Of a DNA stretch of 64,000 nucleotides, positions 11,612-23,465 are shown piece after piece (the stretch's first letter is position 1; every line of letters begins with the position of its first letter). This DNA comes from Hordeum vulgare subsp. vulgare (Eukaryota > Streptophyta > Magnoliopsida > Poales > Poaceae), in NCBI RefSeq assembly GCF_904849725.1, contig NC_058521.1:342720638-342784637 (forward strand), read 5' to 3'. Both the position numbers and the translations under genes were made by a program. The notes under the pieces are model-generated. The model was not told the DNA's origin. It searched no databases and saw nothing but the letters and a program-made list of their open reading frames with translations.

Positions 11612-13192
11612 GTGTTCGAGCTTAAACAGTTGCCTGATACTCTTAAGTATGCCTATCTTGATGAAAAGGAGATATATCCTGTCATTATTAGTGCTAGCCT
11701 CTCGGAGCATGAAGAAAACAAGTTGCTAAAAACTCTGAGGAAGCACCGTGCTGCTATAGGATATACTCTTAAGGATCTTAAGGGCATTAGTCCCACTCTA
11801 TGCCAGCACAGGATCAAAACCGATCCTTATTTCAAACCAGTTGTTGATCAGCAAAGGAGATTAAATCCTAAGATGAAAGAAGTAGTAAGAAAAGAAGGAC
11901 TAAACCTCCTGGAAGCGGGTATTATCTATCATGTTGCTCATAGAGATTGCATGAGTCCGGCACATTGCGTTCCTAAGAAGGGAGGCATTACCGTTGTCCC
12001 TAATGATAAGGATGAATTGATCCCACAGAGGATTATTACTGGCTATAGGATGGTGATCGATTTTAGGAAATTGAATAAAGCCACTAGGAAAGGTCATTAC
12101 CCTTTGCCTTTTGTCGACCAAATGCTTGAAAGGCTATCCAAACACACAAACTTCTGCTTTCTAGACGGTTATTCTGGTTTCTCCCAAATACCAGTTGCAC
12201 AATCTGATCAGGAGAAAACCACTTTCACCAGCCCTTTCGGTACCTTTGCTTATAGACGTATGCCTTTTGGCTTATGTAATGCACCTGCCACCTTTCAAAG
12301 ATGTATGATGGCTATATTCTCTGACTTTTGTGAAAAGATTGTCGAGGTTTTCATGGATGACTTCTCCGTTTACGGGTCTTCCTTTCATGATTGCCTCAGC
12401 AACCTTGATCGAGTCTTATAGAGATGTAAAGACACCAATCTTGTATTGAATTGGGAGAAGTGCTACTTTATGGTTAATGAAGTCATTGTCTTAGGACATA
12501 AAATTTCTGAAAGAGGTATTGAAGTCGATAAGGCTAAGGTTGATGCAATCGAGAAAATGCCATACCCCACAGATATCTAAGGGATAAGAAGTTTCTTTGG
12601 TCATGCCGGTTTCTATAGAAGGTTCATTAAAGACTTCTCTAAGATTTCTAGGCCTCTTACCAATCCCTTGCAAAAGGATATTCCTTTTGTTTTTGACGAT
12701 GATTGTGAGGAAGCCTTTGAAATACTTAAGAGGGCTTTGATAACTGCACCTATTGTTCAACCACCTGATTGGAACTTGCCTTTTGAAATCATGTGTGATG
12801 CTAGTGATTATGCTGTTGGTGTTGTCCTAGGGCAAAGAGTTGATAAGAAGTTGAATGTTATTCACTATGCTAGTAAAACTCTAGATAGTGCCCGAAACTA
12901 TGCCACTACGGAGAAGGAATTTTTAGCAGTCGTGTTTGCGTGTGAAAAGTTCAGGTCTTACATAGTTGATTCCAAAGTCATTATTCACACTGATCACGCT
13001 GCCATTAAGTACCTCATGGAGAAGAAGGATGCTAAACGTAGACTTATCAGATGGGTTCTCTTGCTACAAGAATTTGATTTACACGTTGTCGACAGAAAGG
13101 GTGCTGATAACCCAGTAGCAGATAACTTGTCTAGGTTGGAGAACGTTCTTGATGACCCACAACCTATTGATGATATCTTTCCCATTGAGTAA
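11612..13192 (+). pseudogene. Athila-like reverse transcriptase and RNase H (in-frame stops)
   Basis: The RT domain runs from HRIKTDPYFKPV through GYRMVIDFRKLNKAT, FCFLDGYSGFSQIPV and FAYRRMPFGLCNAPATFQRC to the catalytic VEVFMDDFSVYG near 12340-12373, with FMDD in place of YxDD. Stops TAG (12419-12421) and TAA (12578-12580) interrupt it but the frame is unchanged. RNase H follows with [36 protein letters not shown] and [13 protein letters not shown]. It copies genomic RNA to DNA and removes the RNA strand. No frameshift is seen across RT, RNase H and integrase. Confidence 0.88.
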
Positions 13193-14572
13193 TTGAATGT
13201 CATCAATGCTTCACGTAGTGCACCGTGGTATGCTGATTATGCGAACTATATCGTTGCCAAATATATACAACCTAGTTTCACGTACCAGCAAAAGAAGAAA
13301 TTCTTCTTTAACTTGAGACATTACTTCTGGGATGATCCTCACCTTTATAAGGAAGGAGTAGATGTTGTTATTAGACATTGTGTACCTGAACATGAACAGG
13401 GACAGATCCTACAGAAGTGTCACTCCGAGGCATACGGAGGACACCATGCGGGAGATAGAACTGCACACAAGGTATTGCAATCAGGTTTCTATTGGCCCAC
13501 TCTCTTCAAGGGTGCCCGTAAGTTTGTCCTGTCTTGTGATGAATGTCAAAGAATAGGCAATATTAGCAAACGTCAGGAAATGCCTATGAACTATTCACTT
13601 GTCATTGAACCATTTGATGTTTGGGGCTTTGATTATATGGGACCTTTTCCAAAATCCAATGGGTATACTCACATCTTAGTTTCTGTTGATTACGTTACTA
13701 AGTGCGTAGAAGCTATCCCCACTAGTAGTACTGATCACAACACCTCAATCAAGATGCTGAAAGAAGTTATCTTCCCTAGATTTGGAGTCCCTAGATATCT
13801 AATGACCGACGGTGGTTCACACTTCATTCATGGTGCTTTCCGTAAAACAATTGCTAATTATGATGTCAACCATAGAATTGCGTCTCCCTATCACCCTCAG
13901 TCCAGTGGTCAAGTAGAGCTAAGCAACAGAGAGATTAAACTAATTCTACAAAAGACTGTCAACAGGTCTAGAAAGAATTGGTCTAAGAAGCTCGATGATG
14001 CACTGTGGGCTTATAGAACTGCCTATAAGAATCCCATGGGCATGTCTCCGTACAAAATGGTGTATGGGAAAGCTTGTCACTTACCTCTTGAGCTAGAGCA
14101 TAAAGCTTATTGGGAAATCAAAGAGCTTAACTTTGATTTCAAACTTGCCGGTGAGAAAAGGTTATTTGATATTAGCTCGCTTGATGAGTGGAGAACTCAG
14201 GCATATGAGAATGCCAAGCTGTTCAAAGAGAAGGTTAAGAGGTGGCATGATAAGAGGATACAAAAGTGTGAGTTCAATGTAGGTGATTATGTCTTGCTAT
14301 ATAACTCTCGTTTAAGATTCTTTGCAGGCAAGCTTCTCTCCAAATGGGAAGGTCCCTATGTTGTTGAGGAAGTATATCGTTCTGGTGCTATCAAGATCAA
14401 CAACACGGAAGGTAATTGTCCGAGAGTGGTAAATGGGCAGAGAATCAAGCATTATATCTCAGGTACTCCCATAAATGTTGAAAGCAATATCATCAATACC
14501 ATAACTCCGGAAGAATACCTAAGGGACCTTTATCAACCTGTTTTCAGACTCCGAAAACGAAGAGGTATGTGA
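13193..14572 (+). CDS. Athila-like integrase (long open frame)
   Basis: This 459-residue open stretch is in the same frame as RT/RNase H and follows a TAA at 13190-13192, so it was once the C-terminal part of one polyprotein. The zinc-binding part shows H and C residues in CHSEAYGGHH and VLSCDECQRIG. The catalytic core has FDYMGPF, LMTDGGSHF and SPYHPQSSGQVELSNREIK, which supply the D, D, E residues. The C-terminal part has the Athila-like LPLELEHKAYWEIK to AYENAKLFKEKVKRW stretch and a GKLLSKWEGPYVVEEV segment. It joins element DNA to host DNA. It is probably not translated alone. Confidence 0.85.
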   Translation: MNVINASRSAPWYADYANYIVAKYIQPSFTYQQKKKFFFNLRHYFWDDPHLYKEGVDVVIRHCVPEHEQGQILQKCHSEAYGGHHAGDRTAHKVLQSGFYWPTLFKGARKFVLSCDECQRIGNISKRQEMPMNYSLVIEPFDVWGFDYMGPFPKSNGYTHILVSVDYVTKCVEAIPTSSTDHNTSIKMLKEVIFPRFGVPRYLMTDGGSHFIHGAFRKTIANYDVNHRIASPYHPQSSGQVELSNREIKLILQKTVNRSRKNWSKKLDDALWAYRTAYKNPMGMSPYKMVYGKACHLPLELEHKAYWEIKELNFDFKLAGEKRLFDISSLDEWRTQAYENAKLFKEKVKRWHDKRIQKCEFNVGDYVLLYNSRLRFFAGKLLSKWEGPYVVEEVYRSGAIKINNTEGNCPRVVNGQRIKHYISGTPINVESNIINTITPEEYLRDLYQPVFRLRKRRGM

Positions 14573-14895
14573 TTCGGTAAGAAAATAGAGTCCAAAACTT
14601 TTCCAATAATAAATTTTCTCCGTTTTGGAATATTTGAAAAAATACAAAAATTGGAAGTAGTCCGGAAAGTGCGCGAGGAGGCGACAAGCCTACACGGCGC
14701 GGGCCCACCCACTGGCCGCGCCGTGAGGGCTTGTGGCCACCTCGTGCACCTCCCGGACTCCATTTTCATGCAGGGGACTCCTTCTGGTCTAGAAAAAATC
14801 ATTATATATACCCCCGTTTGGTTTGACCCCTGCATCACGCAGATTTCCTCTGTTTTTCGTTTCGAGCCTGTTTTCTGTCATAGATCTAGGTCAAG
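14573..14895 (+). other. Spacer after integrase
   Basis: Noncoding stretch with a cggcgcgggcccaccc GC block that resembles part of the LTRs of this lineage (gtgagggcttgtgg). Nothing else is recognised. Confidence 0.5.
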
Positions 14896-15311
14896 ATGTC
14901 TTCCCAGGATTCAGAGGGGGGAGCTATGTGGCTGATTACCTTGCTAACCCCAAGGTCTATGGGGACTTTGATCCATATGGCTGGACCTCTGATGAGGAAG
15001 AATATTATGATCTCAAGGGGAAGGAAGAAACAAGTTCCCATGAAGAGGAGGCTCCTCTACCTCAACCTGGACGCATGCATGTGGAGTTCAAGAAGTCGAG
15101 CCTCCCTGACTCAAGGAAGAAGCATAATACCTTGTTTATCCCTTCTCGTTTCTTGCAGGAGAGTAAGTAGGAACTATGCCAAAGATTGTTGAAGCTTGAG
15201 GAGGAAAATGATGATCTGAGGGAGCAGACCTTTATGCTCAAGTGGAAATTAGACAAGCTCAAGACCGCTTCAACAACTCCACCACCATCACCACCAAAGA
15301 AAGACAACTGA
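14896..15311 (+). pseudogene. Post-integrase ORF of Athila-like element (frameshifted)
   Basis: ATG at 14896 (MSSQDSE) is followed by a G-run (about 14918-14925) where the frame shifts. The conserved-looking protein then continues as SYVADYLANPKVYGDFDPYG, an acidic TSDEEEYYDLKGKEE segment and PGRMHVEFKKSSLPDSRKK. A TAG at 15168-15170 interrupts it before a probable coiled coil (LLKLEEENDDLREQTF, then LKWKLDKLK) and a PPPSPPKK tail. It occupies the position of the env-like ORF of Athila elements, but I see no signal peptide or membrane segment, so an envelope role is not supported. The function is unknown. Confidence 0.65.
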
Positions 15312-15321
15312 GCATTGGTAT

Positions 15322-15363
15322 GGGCAATCCCCTTGGCTTGTGCCAAGCTTGGGGGAGTTGCCC
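15322..15363 (+). other. Hairpin with polypurine-tract-like motif
   Basis: GGGCAA and CCCC pair with GGGG and TTGCCC, enclosing an inner TTGGC-TTGT-GCCAA stem-loop. The right arm holds AAGCTTGGGGG, close to the true polypurine tract motif of this lineage. Comparable hairpins occur in the two other Athila-like elements in this window. Confidence 0.6.
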
Positions 15364-16217
15364 TGGTATCGTATCACCATCACATGTTTTGCCTTTACCT
15401 TTGTTTTAGTTTTCCTTTTCTGTTTTCTCTTTTTCTCTTGTAGTTTAAAAGTCTTAGTGTTTTAGTCTTGAATTTTGTTTTGTGTCACCCCCGATGTATT
15501 CTTGCTCGTGAGCCATATAATAAAGAGTGTCTTAGTTGAAGGGCTTTGCCTCTTGCATGATCAAAAGAGTGAGAATTGAACAAAAGCATGAAAGATCGTG
15601 TAATGATCTTATGGGAAGTGATGGCTTCACATATAAAAAGAATGAGGATTGAAACTTGTTGAGGGTAGGCAAACATAGACCTTGGTCATTGTTGCAATTA
15701 ATAGGAAGTGATAAGGAACGAGAGGTTCACATATAAATATATCATCTCTGACACCATCTATGATTATGAACACTCACCAAACTATTGCATGTGTAAAAGT
15801 AGATGTTGGACAAGGAAGACAACATAATGGATTTTGTTTTCTTGGCTCTAAACAATGTTATATGATTAGAGATCCCTTAGCATATGACGATTGCTACCAC
15901 CTCATATTAGCCAAACCTCCCGCACCAAGTAGAGATACTACTTGTGCATCCATAAACCTTCGAACCAGTTTTGCCATGAGTGTCCACCATACCTACCTAT
16001 GGATTGAATAAGATCCCTCAAGTAAGTTGTCATCGGTGCAAGCAATAAACATTGCTCTCTAATATGTATGATCTATTGGTGTGTGGAAAATAAGCTTTAT
16101 ACGAACCTGTGATGAGGAGGACATAAAAGCGACAGACTGCATAATAAAGTTCTTTATCACAGGGGGCAATGTAAAGTGATGTTCCTCCGCACTAAGAGGA
16201 CACACATCCAAACCTCA
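15364..16217 (+). other. 3' noncoding interior of Athila-like element
   Basis: AT-rich sequence between the post-integrase ORF and the nested solo LTR. I see no conserved coding frame. It is continuous in type with 21312-21941, where the aacctc/aaagc context resumes. Confidence 0.55.
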
Positions 16218-16835
16218 AAAGCTATGGGGACCCCGACTGGTAAGTCGAGATCGCCGTGCCCAGTGATCCCAAGGATCAATGCTCACTGAACACAGATACT
16301 GAATAATAGAGTCTTACATCCATATATACCGTTTGATACAATAAATGACCACTTCGGTCGAGTCTTACATACATAGGGCCTTAAAGGCCAAAGCACCAAA
16401 CTAGACCAATAGCGGAATTATTGGTTGAAAGCGTGAACCCATGCCATCAGCCTTAACCTACAGGCATTCTGACTGGGAAGCGTCCTAGCTCGCAAGAACG
16501 TCACCGAGTTAATCTTCACCGTATCCTGTCTTTCACACCTGGTCAATGAAATAACCAGTGGCAAGCCAATGAGTACTTTGAATGTACTCGCAAACCGCCC
16601 ATGATACGAACAATGAAAGTGAAGGATAACAATATCATGCATCTTTAGTGGAATGCAATTTGGTGGAATGATCAGGTATATGCAACAACTTAAAGAACTA
16701 CTCTTGAAGAACAGGTTGCAGATATCGACATATCTGACAAGGGTTGGACACACCGGGTTCACCCTATGCCAAGTCACCGAACTTGGTCATATCAATTCCT
16801 CAAGTAACTCCGGTTATTAACACCATTCACCGAAC

Positions 16836-16849
16836 TCACACACACACAC
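16836..16849. repeat. Short (CA)n microsatellite in solo LTR
   Basis: cacacacacaca run at the same relative LTR position as the longer arrays at 45558-45605 and 31709-31739. Confidence 0.8.
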
Positions 16850-16906
16850 TTGGTTTATGCTGAAACGCTGGACGTAGTTTAAGCAGCACCACCCAACTAT
16901 CCTTGA

Positions 16907-16930
16907 CCGTGGACACGGCTATTCGAATAG
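16907..16930. promoter_or_regulatory. Adjacent palindromes in long LTR
   Basis: CCGTGGACACGG (5-base arms, 2-base centre) is directly followed by the perfect 12-base palindrome CTATTCGAATAG. The same pair is intact at 45670-45693 and diverged in two other LTRs. A regulatory role is inferred only from the conservation. Confidence 0.5.
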
Positions 16931-18579
16931 TTTGACACTCGACAGAGGTAGTACGCTGGACCCACGAGAAACGGGAATCTTCCGTGTCATTCACAACTCG
17001 CGGTATATCACATATACCCAAGGTAAGTACCCGACCATCATCTTTCCCCTTACGATACTAGACAAAGAGGTCCACTCGATTGGTACCCAGCCCACATGGT
17101 GTACGTCTTACGAGCATCGACTCTGGACAGTATCAACCATGCGGGGACCAACTGTGTGCCTGGAACTCATAATAATGGCATAGTCGTCCTACCTGGTACG
17201 ACCCCATCACGAGAGTGACGACAATCACTCCCGCCACTAGGTATGTGGCTCTTTGCTAGCACCGACTAGAGAAATCAACAAAGCCCCGTCCCATAAAGGG
17301 GTATCGTGGTTGTACTGGTAAGGTTGGGACGGTCGACACATCATAAATCTAATCCCGTTTCCGAAACCATACTCACACAAAACACCGGTGCATCACTTCA
17401 CCAAAAGTGACCACCAACTCATCATCACCCTCGGGCATTAGTGGCACCCGACGGGGTTTTCATAAACTCTTGATTTAACTCATCATCATGCTCATGATAA
17501 TATGCTTCTATCTTTACTTGTCAACATGGTATTAGCATGACCCTCAAGGGGTAGGGTCAAGCTCAATGCAATGGTTTTCTAACTCTACTAGTCAACATGA
17601 CAGTAGCATGACCCTCATAGATGGTAGGATCAAGCTCATCATGCTTGTGCTCCGAGGAGCCATATGTATAACATCACCATCATGCAAGTGCTTCGAAGAA
17701 GCCTTCGATATCATCACACCAATGATGAACCGGCACTATGATCACATGCAACAGAAAAGTACTTGCTATTCTAGCATGCATCAATTTATATGCTCAAGTC
17801 ATGGTCAAAGGGCTGCTTGCCTTGCTCACGTAAGTCCTCGCGGTCTTTGAGGTCTTCCGCTCCAACTCCGAATACTCCGTCTACCGTCAACTATCATCGG
17901 AAACAACTATGGTAAGCCATATAGCAAGCAGAATAAAAGTGTTCTATAAATAGAAGTTTTATTTTTCTTGGACCTCTCTGGTCATAAAAGAAATACCTGA
18001 AGCTTCTCATAGGAGATTTGAATCATCAAGGATTTTTGAATAGGTGAAAGGAGCAATAGGTGATTATTGAAGGAGTCAACAGAAATCATTCTGTTAAAAA
18101 TGAGTGGAGGCACCCATTTAACAGAGAATGATTTTAGAAATATTTAGGAAGTGGTTTCACTGGATTTGGAGATGGTATGAATATTCTAGAGATTTTACAA
18201 TGAGGAATAAATAGCAATAGGAGCTATTTATTTATTGTAACAGAAGTAAGTCACACAAAAATGTTGACCAGGGTTCTAAAAATAGAGAAGGATTTTAGAA
18301 GGCTTTGGGAGTTTGAATCACTCCATTTGGAGTTGATTTGAATCTACTAGGAATTTTGAAAGGTGCGATATTTTATATCGAGATTGGGATTTTAAATAAA
18401 ACACCACAGAAAGTTGGGAGGGAAAAATGTGCAAAGCACTTATTTGGATAGGTCTCATTTTTAGGATCCTACAGAAATTTGAATCATCAGATTTGGAGTT
18501 AGAATGGATTTAATATGGATTTTATAAGATAGGAATAAAAGGAAAAGGAAAAAGGGGTACTTATCCTTTGGGCTAACAA

Positions 18580-19330
18580 GCGCCAGGGGCGGCAGGTAAG
18601 CAAATGGGCCGGCCTGTTGGCTCGGCCTAGCGCGTAGGGCCACGCAGGAGGCTTATTCCGGGGTTTACGCCTTCGGCGGGAGGAACACGGCTCCAGGGGA
18701 ACCCGCCTCCACTTAAGACGGCTGGGCCCTGCCCTGGCTCACTAACGAGAGGGCCCCGCGTGCAGGAGCTTCTCCTACCTCCAGCATGCGCAAAGAGGAG
18801 ATGCAGGAGGGTAGACCATCGCGGAAGGAGCTTCCCGAGGTGGCTGTGGCCACCCCCCGGCGATGCGCCGGCCGTCGGCGCGCTCGGGGCGGTTAGCCGC
18901 ACCCGTTCCCCTGCTCAGCACCTGCAGGGGAGGGCTGCATGGATGCCGGCGATGAGATATACGGGGAGACCGTCTACCCCTGGTCTCGGCACCAGGAGCG
19001 AAGGGAGGGAGATGGAGGAGCTTGGGAGGAGGCCCGACGACGAGGTGGTCCTCCAAAGGGGGCGCAGGGGCGAGGGAAGACCCCTGGTTAGCCGTGCTCG
19101 TGCGGCAGCCTCTGGTGGCTTCGGCCATGGCTGCCGAAGAGAGAGGGGAGGAAGAGAAGGCTCGGAAGGAAGAGGGGGAGCTCGGGACGGATCCCAGGAG
19201 GGGAGGAGAGATGCTCTAGAGGCTTAGGGCGCTCGGGAGGGAGCCAAAATGGAGAGGGGGAGAGAAGAAAAGCTCGGATGCTCCCTGGAGCTTTCGGTGC
19301 ATGGCCGCCATGCACCCTAGGAGGAGCTTG
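18580..19330. other. GC- and CpG-rich block in solo LTR
   Basis: A sharp change from AT-rich to GC-rich sequence, with open frames on both strands (for example 18760-19227 plus and 18775-19128 minus). The comparable block in the sister LTR is at 46900-47660. The frames look like by-products of base composition. Confidence 0.6.
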
Positions 19331-21311
19331 GAGGCTAGCTGCTGATGGGTAGCGGTTTGAACGGTCAAAAGCAAGGGCTGAGACATACTGGGACAAGCTG
19401 CTTCGCCAAGAAACGGTCGGGAGGAGAGAAATTAGGTGCAGAGCACCCGGTTTGCAGGTCAGGGTGGTGGTCACCACGCCCACTCACACCCACAGGTTTG
19501 CAATAACTAGCCAAAGCTGTCCGGGAGGTGGGGCATGCTATCAGGAAGGGGACTAGAATTTGGTGGCTAGTGGAGTTGATTTAAATGGCTCTTGACTGCC
19601 GCAATGTTTCTAACAGCAAACTTGGAGCTGATAAAAGTGGGTCTTAGGAGGGGAGCCTTGGGGAGAAATTATGTCTGGCAATCTTAGGCATGGAAGGACT
19701 CCATTACTGCAAGGTTTCAGCCCAAACAAGGGAGGATAGCTACTACTTGCTGTTCGAAGCCATGATTCAGCCAGAAATCCATTTGAAGAAGTGCTGCTCA
19801 TTCTTCCCACATAAGCAGGCCATATCTTGGTTCTAAATGAAGCCTTGGCATATAATAGATGCTCTGGAAAGAGTTGGGGTGATAGCTTAAGCAGAATAAT
19901 GGAAAGAAGGGTAAAACAGTGCTGCCAAGGGTGAAAATGAGAGAAACTTACAAAGGGTCCTTCCCCAATAATTGACCAGTGGCCATGGGAAAGTTACTGG
20001 AGGTAAAATATGACTATGTGAGGTTGTGGTAGAAAGTTGAGTTCAAGGAATAAAGTGGAAGGGGCAAATGAAACCAAATTAATGAGTGCACACAAGGTGT
20101 TTGATCTGCGGTAGGGCTACCAGATGGATTCCAATGGCTATGAAACTTAACAGGGTCAAACAATAGATGAAAATAGGCTTGCACACCAAATTTGGGATTT
20201 GCTGGAGGAGTTTTCCAATGTAGACTTGAAAAACGTTAGAAATGGGAAAAAATGGGTTTCTGCTTAGAACCCTATTCAAATGAATTCCCACAAATCCAAT
20301 ATTTGGTGTAGGGGCATTATTTGATCATTAAGGCATGCACAAAAAGTTTGAGGATAATTGGAGAAACTTTATAATGCAAAGTTTACCAAAGTCAGAAATC
20401 AATAGAGAGGGTTTTGAGGGACTTAGGTCAAGTTCCTCTATTCTCCTTGGTGTACCACTTGGTGTGGATCCCTTATTGGAGTATTAGAACATGTCCACCA
20501 AATTTGAGCACAATTGGAGACACTTCACAATGTAAAGTTGCTCAAATTTGATTCTGGACAGATAGGGTTTTAGAGTGATTAGGGGAGTCAAATCAACTTG
20601 GATTGAAATGAAACTTGGCAAGATCATCAAGAATATCATAGATGACATTCTAGAATTTTACTGGAATTTATTGAGAATATTTCTTATAGAAATATTCCAA
20701 AAGCTTGAAATAGGTAGGAATGGTTTAGGAGGGGTTTGCCCAATATTTTGAACATGACCATGTGTTGGAACTCATAAATACGGAATAAATGTATCCACTG
20801 AGTTTCCCTAAATTTTCTTAAATATTTTTAAAGCAATAAAAATAACTTTCCTTCATAGGAGACCATTTCTCGCCTCATAGAAAGACTTTTCAATAAAATA
20901 ATAAAATAATTTTTTTTTAAATAATATGGTGGTTTTTGGAAGTCATTTTTATAATGGTTTTAAATAAAACAATTGGTGCAAAAGAAACTCCCTAATTTGA
21001 GGACTTGTAGTACAAACCTCATCTCACGGGTTTGAAAGTTTAATTCAAAGAAAAGCTTTTTGGTGAAAATAATATTTGGTAAAAATAGATATTTGTCCTA
21101 AACACATGGCGTGATCATTAGGCAGGAGATTATGGAGTGAGGAGGTGATTAGGAGAGTGACAGGATCTATTAGGTATCAAACACAATCATGCAAACAAGC
21201 AAGGCAAACAATAATCACTCCAAGCATCACAAGCATTCACAAAAAAATTTAATTGGTCCTAAATTTTGAAATAAGTTAGTTAGTCAGGGAAGCCAAAAAC
21301 AGGGTGTTACA

Positions 21312-21941
21312 AAAGCGCATGACAACCTCTGCTTCCCTCTGCGAAGGGCCTATCTTGTACCTTTACTTTTTGCCCCTGAAAGAGTCATGGTGATCTTCAC
21401 CAATTCATTATTTTGCCTTTGTCTTGGCTACCGTCACATGCTTGGGAAAGATCTATATTCATATGTCAACTTGGAGGTAAGTATTCATGAATTATTCTTG
21501 TTGACATTACCCTAGGGGTAAGAAGTTGGGAGGCAAAACTATAAGCCCCTATCTTTCTCTGTGTCCAGCTGAAACTTTGATCTCATGAGTACCACGTGAG
21601 TTGTAGCAATTGTAGAGAACGAAAGAATGATTGAGTATGTGGATTTGCTTTACAAGATCTTATTTGACTCTTTCTGATGTTGTGATAAATTGCAATTGCT
21701 TCAATGACTAAAGGCTATCGGTTCTTACTTCTCGGTAAGGTTCTTGATCCATGCTTTACTTTGTGAAGCAATTATCACTTTAGCATGAGAGATTATATGT
21801 TGGTATTGTTGTTCTCATCATGATCATGATGCATGCATCTTCGTATCTTGTTTTGTCGACACCTCTCTCCCTAAACATGTGGACATATTTATTGAGCTCG
21901 GATTTCGCTTGAGGACAAGCGAGGTCTAAGCTTCGGGGACT
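21312..21941 (+). other. Athila-like interior resumes; polypurine tract at its end
   Basis: Resumes after the solo LTR with gcatgacaacctctgcttcc and holds no coding frame. The purine-rich ggtctaagcttcggggact directly before the 3' LTR (about 21923-21941) is the polypurine tract. Confidence 0.75.
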
Positions 21942-23460
21942 TGATACGTCCATTTTGCATCATGTTTTCATGTTGATATTTATTGCTTCTTTGGCTGTTA
22001 TTTCACTTAGCGGTACAATTCTTATGCCTTTTGTCTCTTATTTTGCAAGGTTTACATGAATAGGGAGGATACCGACAACTGGAATTCTGGCCTGAAACTG
22101 GAGCAAAGTTGAGATACCTATTATGCGCAACTCCAAACGCCGTGAAAATCAACGGGGATTTTTTCCCTATTTATCAAAAATACTTGGCCGAATGAGTGCC
22201 AGAGGGGAACCAGGGGCTGCCCACAAGCCTGCACGGCACGGCCACCCCCCAGGTCGCGCCATGGGGGCTTGTGGGCAGCCCACTGTCCCACTGCCCCCCC
22301 CCCTCTTTTGCTATATGGAGGGTTTTGTCTAGGAAAAAATCACAGAGGAGCTTTTTCGTGGATTCGCCGCCGCCACGAGGCGGAACTTGAGCAGAACAAA
22401 TCTGGAGCTCCGGCAGGACGATCCTGCCGGGCTTCCCTCCCGGAGGGGGAAATCGTCGCCATCATTATCACCAACACTCCTCTCATCGGAGGGGACTCGT
22501 CTCCATCAACATCTTCATCAGCACCATCTCATCTCCAAACCCTAGTTCATCACCTGTAACCAATCTCCGTCTCGCGACTCCGATTGGTACTTGTAAGGTT
22601 GCTAGTAGTGTTGATTACTCTTTGTAGTTGATGCTAGTTGGATTATTTGGTGGAAGAGTTTATGTTAAGATCCTTGATGCTACTCATTACCCCTCTGGTC
22701 ATGATTATGATTATGCTTTGTGAGTAGTTACTTTTATCGGTAGGACATGGGATAAGTCATGATAATAATAGTCATGTGAATTTGGTATTCGTTCGGTAAT
22801 TTGATATGTTGTATGTTGTTTTTCCTCTAGTGGTGTTATGTGAACGTCGACTACATAACACTTCACCATTATTTGGGCCTAGAGGAAGGCATTGGGAAGT
22901 AGTAAGTAGATGATGGGTTGCTATAGTGACAGAAGCTTAAACCCTAGTTTATGCGTTACTTCGTAAGGGGTTGATTTGGATCCACTAGTTTAAAGCTATG
23001 GTTAGACTTTGTCTTAATTCTTCTTTCGTAGTTGCAGATGCTTGCGAGAGGGGTTAATCATAAGTGCGATGCTTGTCCAAGTAAGGGCAGTACCCAAGCG
23101 CCGGTCCACCCACATATCAAACTATCAAAGTAACGAACGTGAATCATATGAACATGATGAACTAGCATGACAGAAATTCCCGTGTGTCCTCGGGACCATT
23201 TTTCCTCCTATGAGACTTTGTCCAGGCTTGTCCCTTGCTACAAAAGGGATTGGGCCACTTTTCTGTACCGTTGCTACTTTTTTTACTTGTTGCTTGCCAC
23301 GAATCATCTCACCACACAATCACTTGTTACCGACAATTTTAGTGCTTGCAGATGTTTCCTTGCTGAAAACCACTTGTCAGATCCTTCTGCTCCTCGTTGG
23401 GTTCGACACTCTAACTTATTGAAAGGACTATGATAGATCCCCTATACTTGTGGGTCATCA
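21942..23460 (+). mobile_element. 3' LTR of Athila-like element
   Basis: Starts TGATACGTCCATTTTGCATC and ends tgggtcatca; similar over its whole length to 8206-9729. It is followed by the TSD gagcc. Confidence 0.92.
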
Positions 23461-23465
23461 GAGCC

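Larger units (their letters stand above)
16223..21311 (-). mobile_element. Solo LTR of long-LTR gypsy (chromovirus-type) family
   Basis: On the minus strand this starts TGTAACACCCTGTTTTTGGC and ends with the complement of tatggggaccccgac. It is flanked by a perfect five-base repeat aaagc (16218-16222 and 21312-21316). No PBS, gag, pol or polypurine tract is present, so it is an LTR left after LTR-LTR recombination. Its blocks match, in order, the minus-strand LTR at 44935-49130 and, in reverse, the plus-strand LTR at 28082-32356. The length of 5089 bases is longer than those two (about 4.2-4.3 kb). The terminal TG on the left is mutated to TA. Confidence 0.85.
8206..23460 (+). mobile_element. 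Athila-lineage Ty3-gypsy retrotransposon (host of a solo LTR)
   Basis: Two LTRs of about 1.52 kb (8206-9729 and 21942-23460), a PBS resembling tRNA-Asp, gag, protease, RT, RNase H, integrase, a post-integrase ORF and a polypurine tract occur in that order. The exact five-base repeat gagcc (8201-8205 and 23461-23465) is the TSD and places the insertion inside the copia 3' LTR. The integrase C-terminal segment with AGEKRLFDISSLDEWR is typical of Athila-type elements of grasses (Sabrina/WHAM-like). By eye the LTR starts differ at roughly 10 of the first 155 bases, so this is not a recent insertion. Pol carries stops, so the copy is dead. Confidence 0.9.

Noticed and set aside
18760..19227. 155-aa frame and several overlapping frames on both strands
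   Set aside because: They lie in a GC-rich block of a solo LTR. Open frames on both strands are expected from base composition, and no motif is seen.
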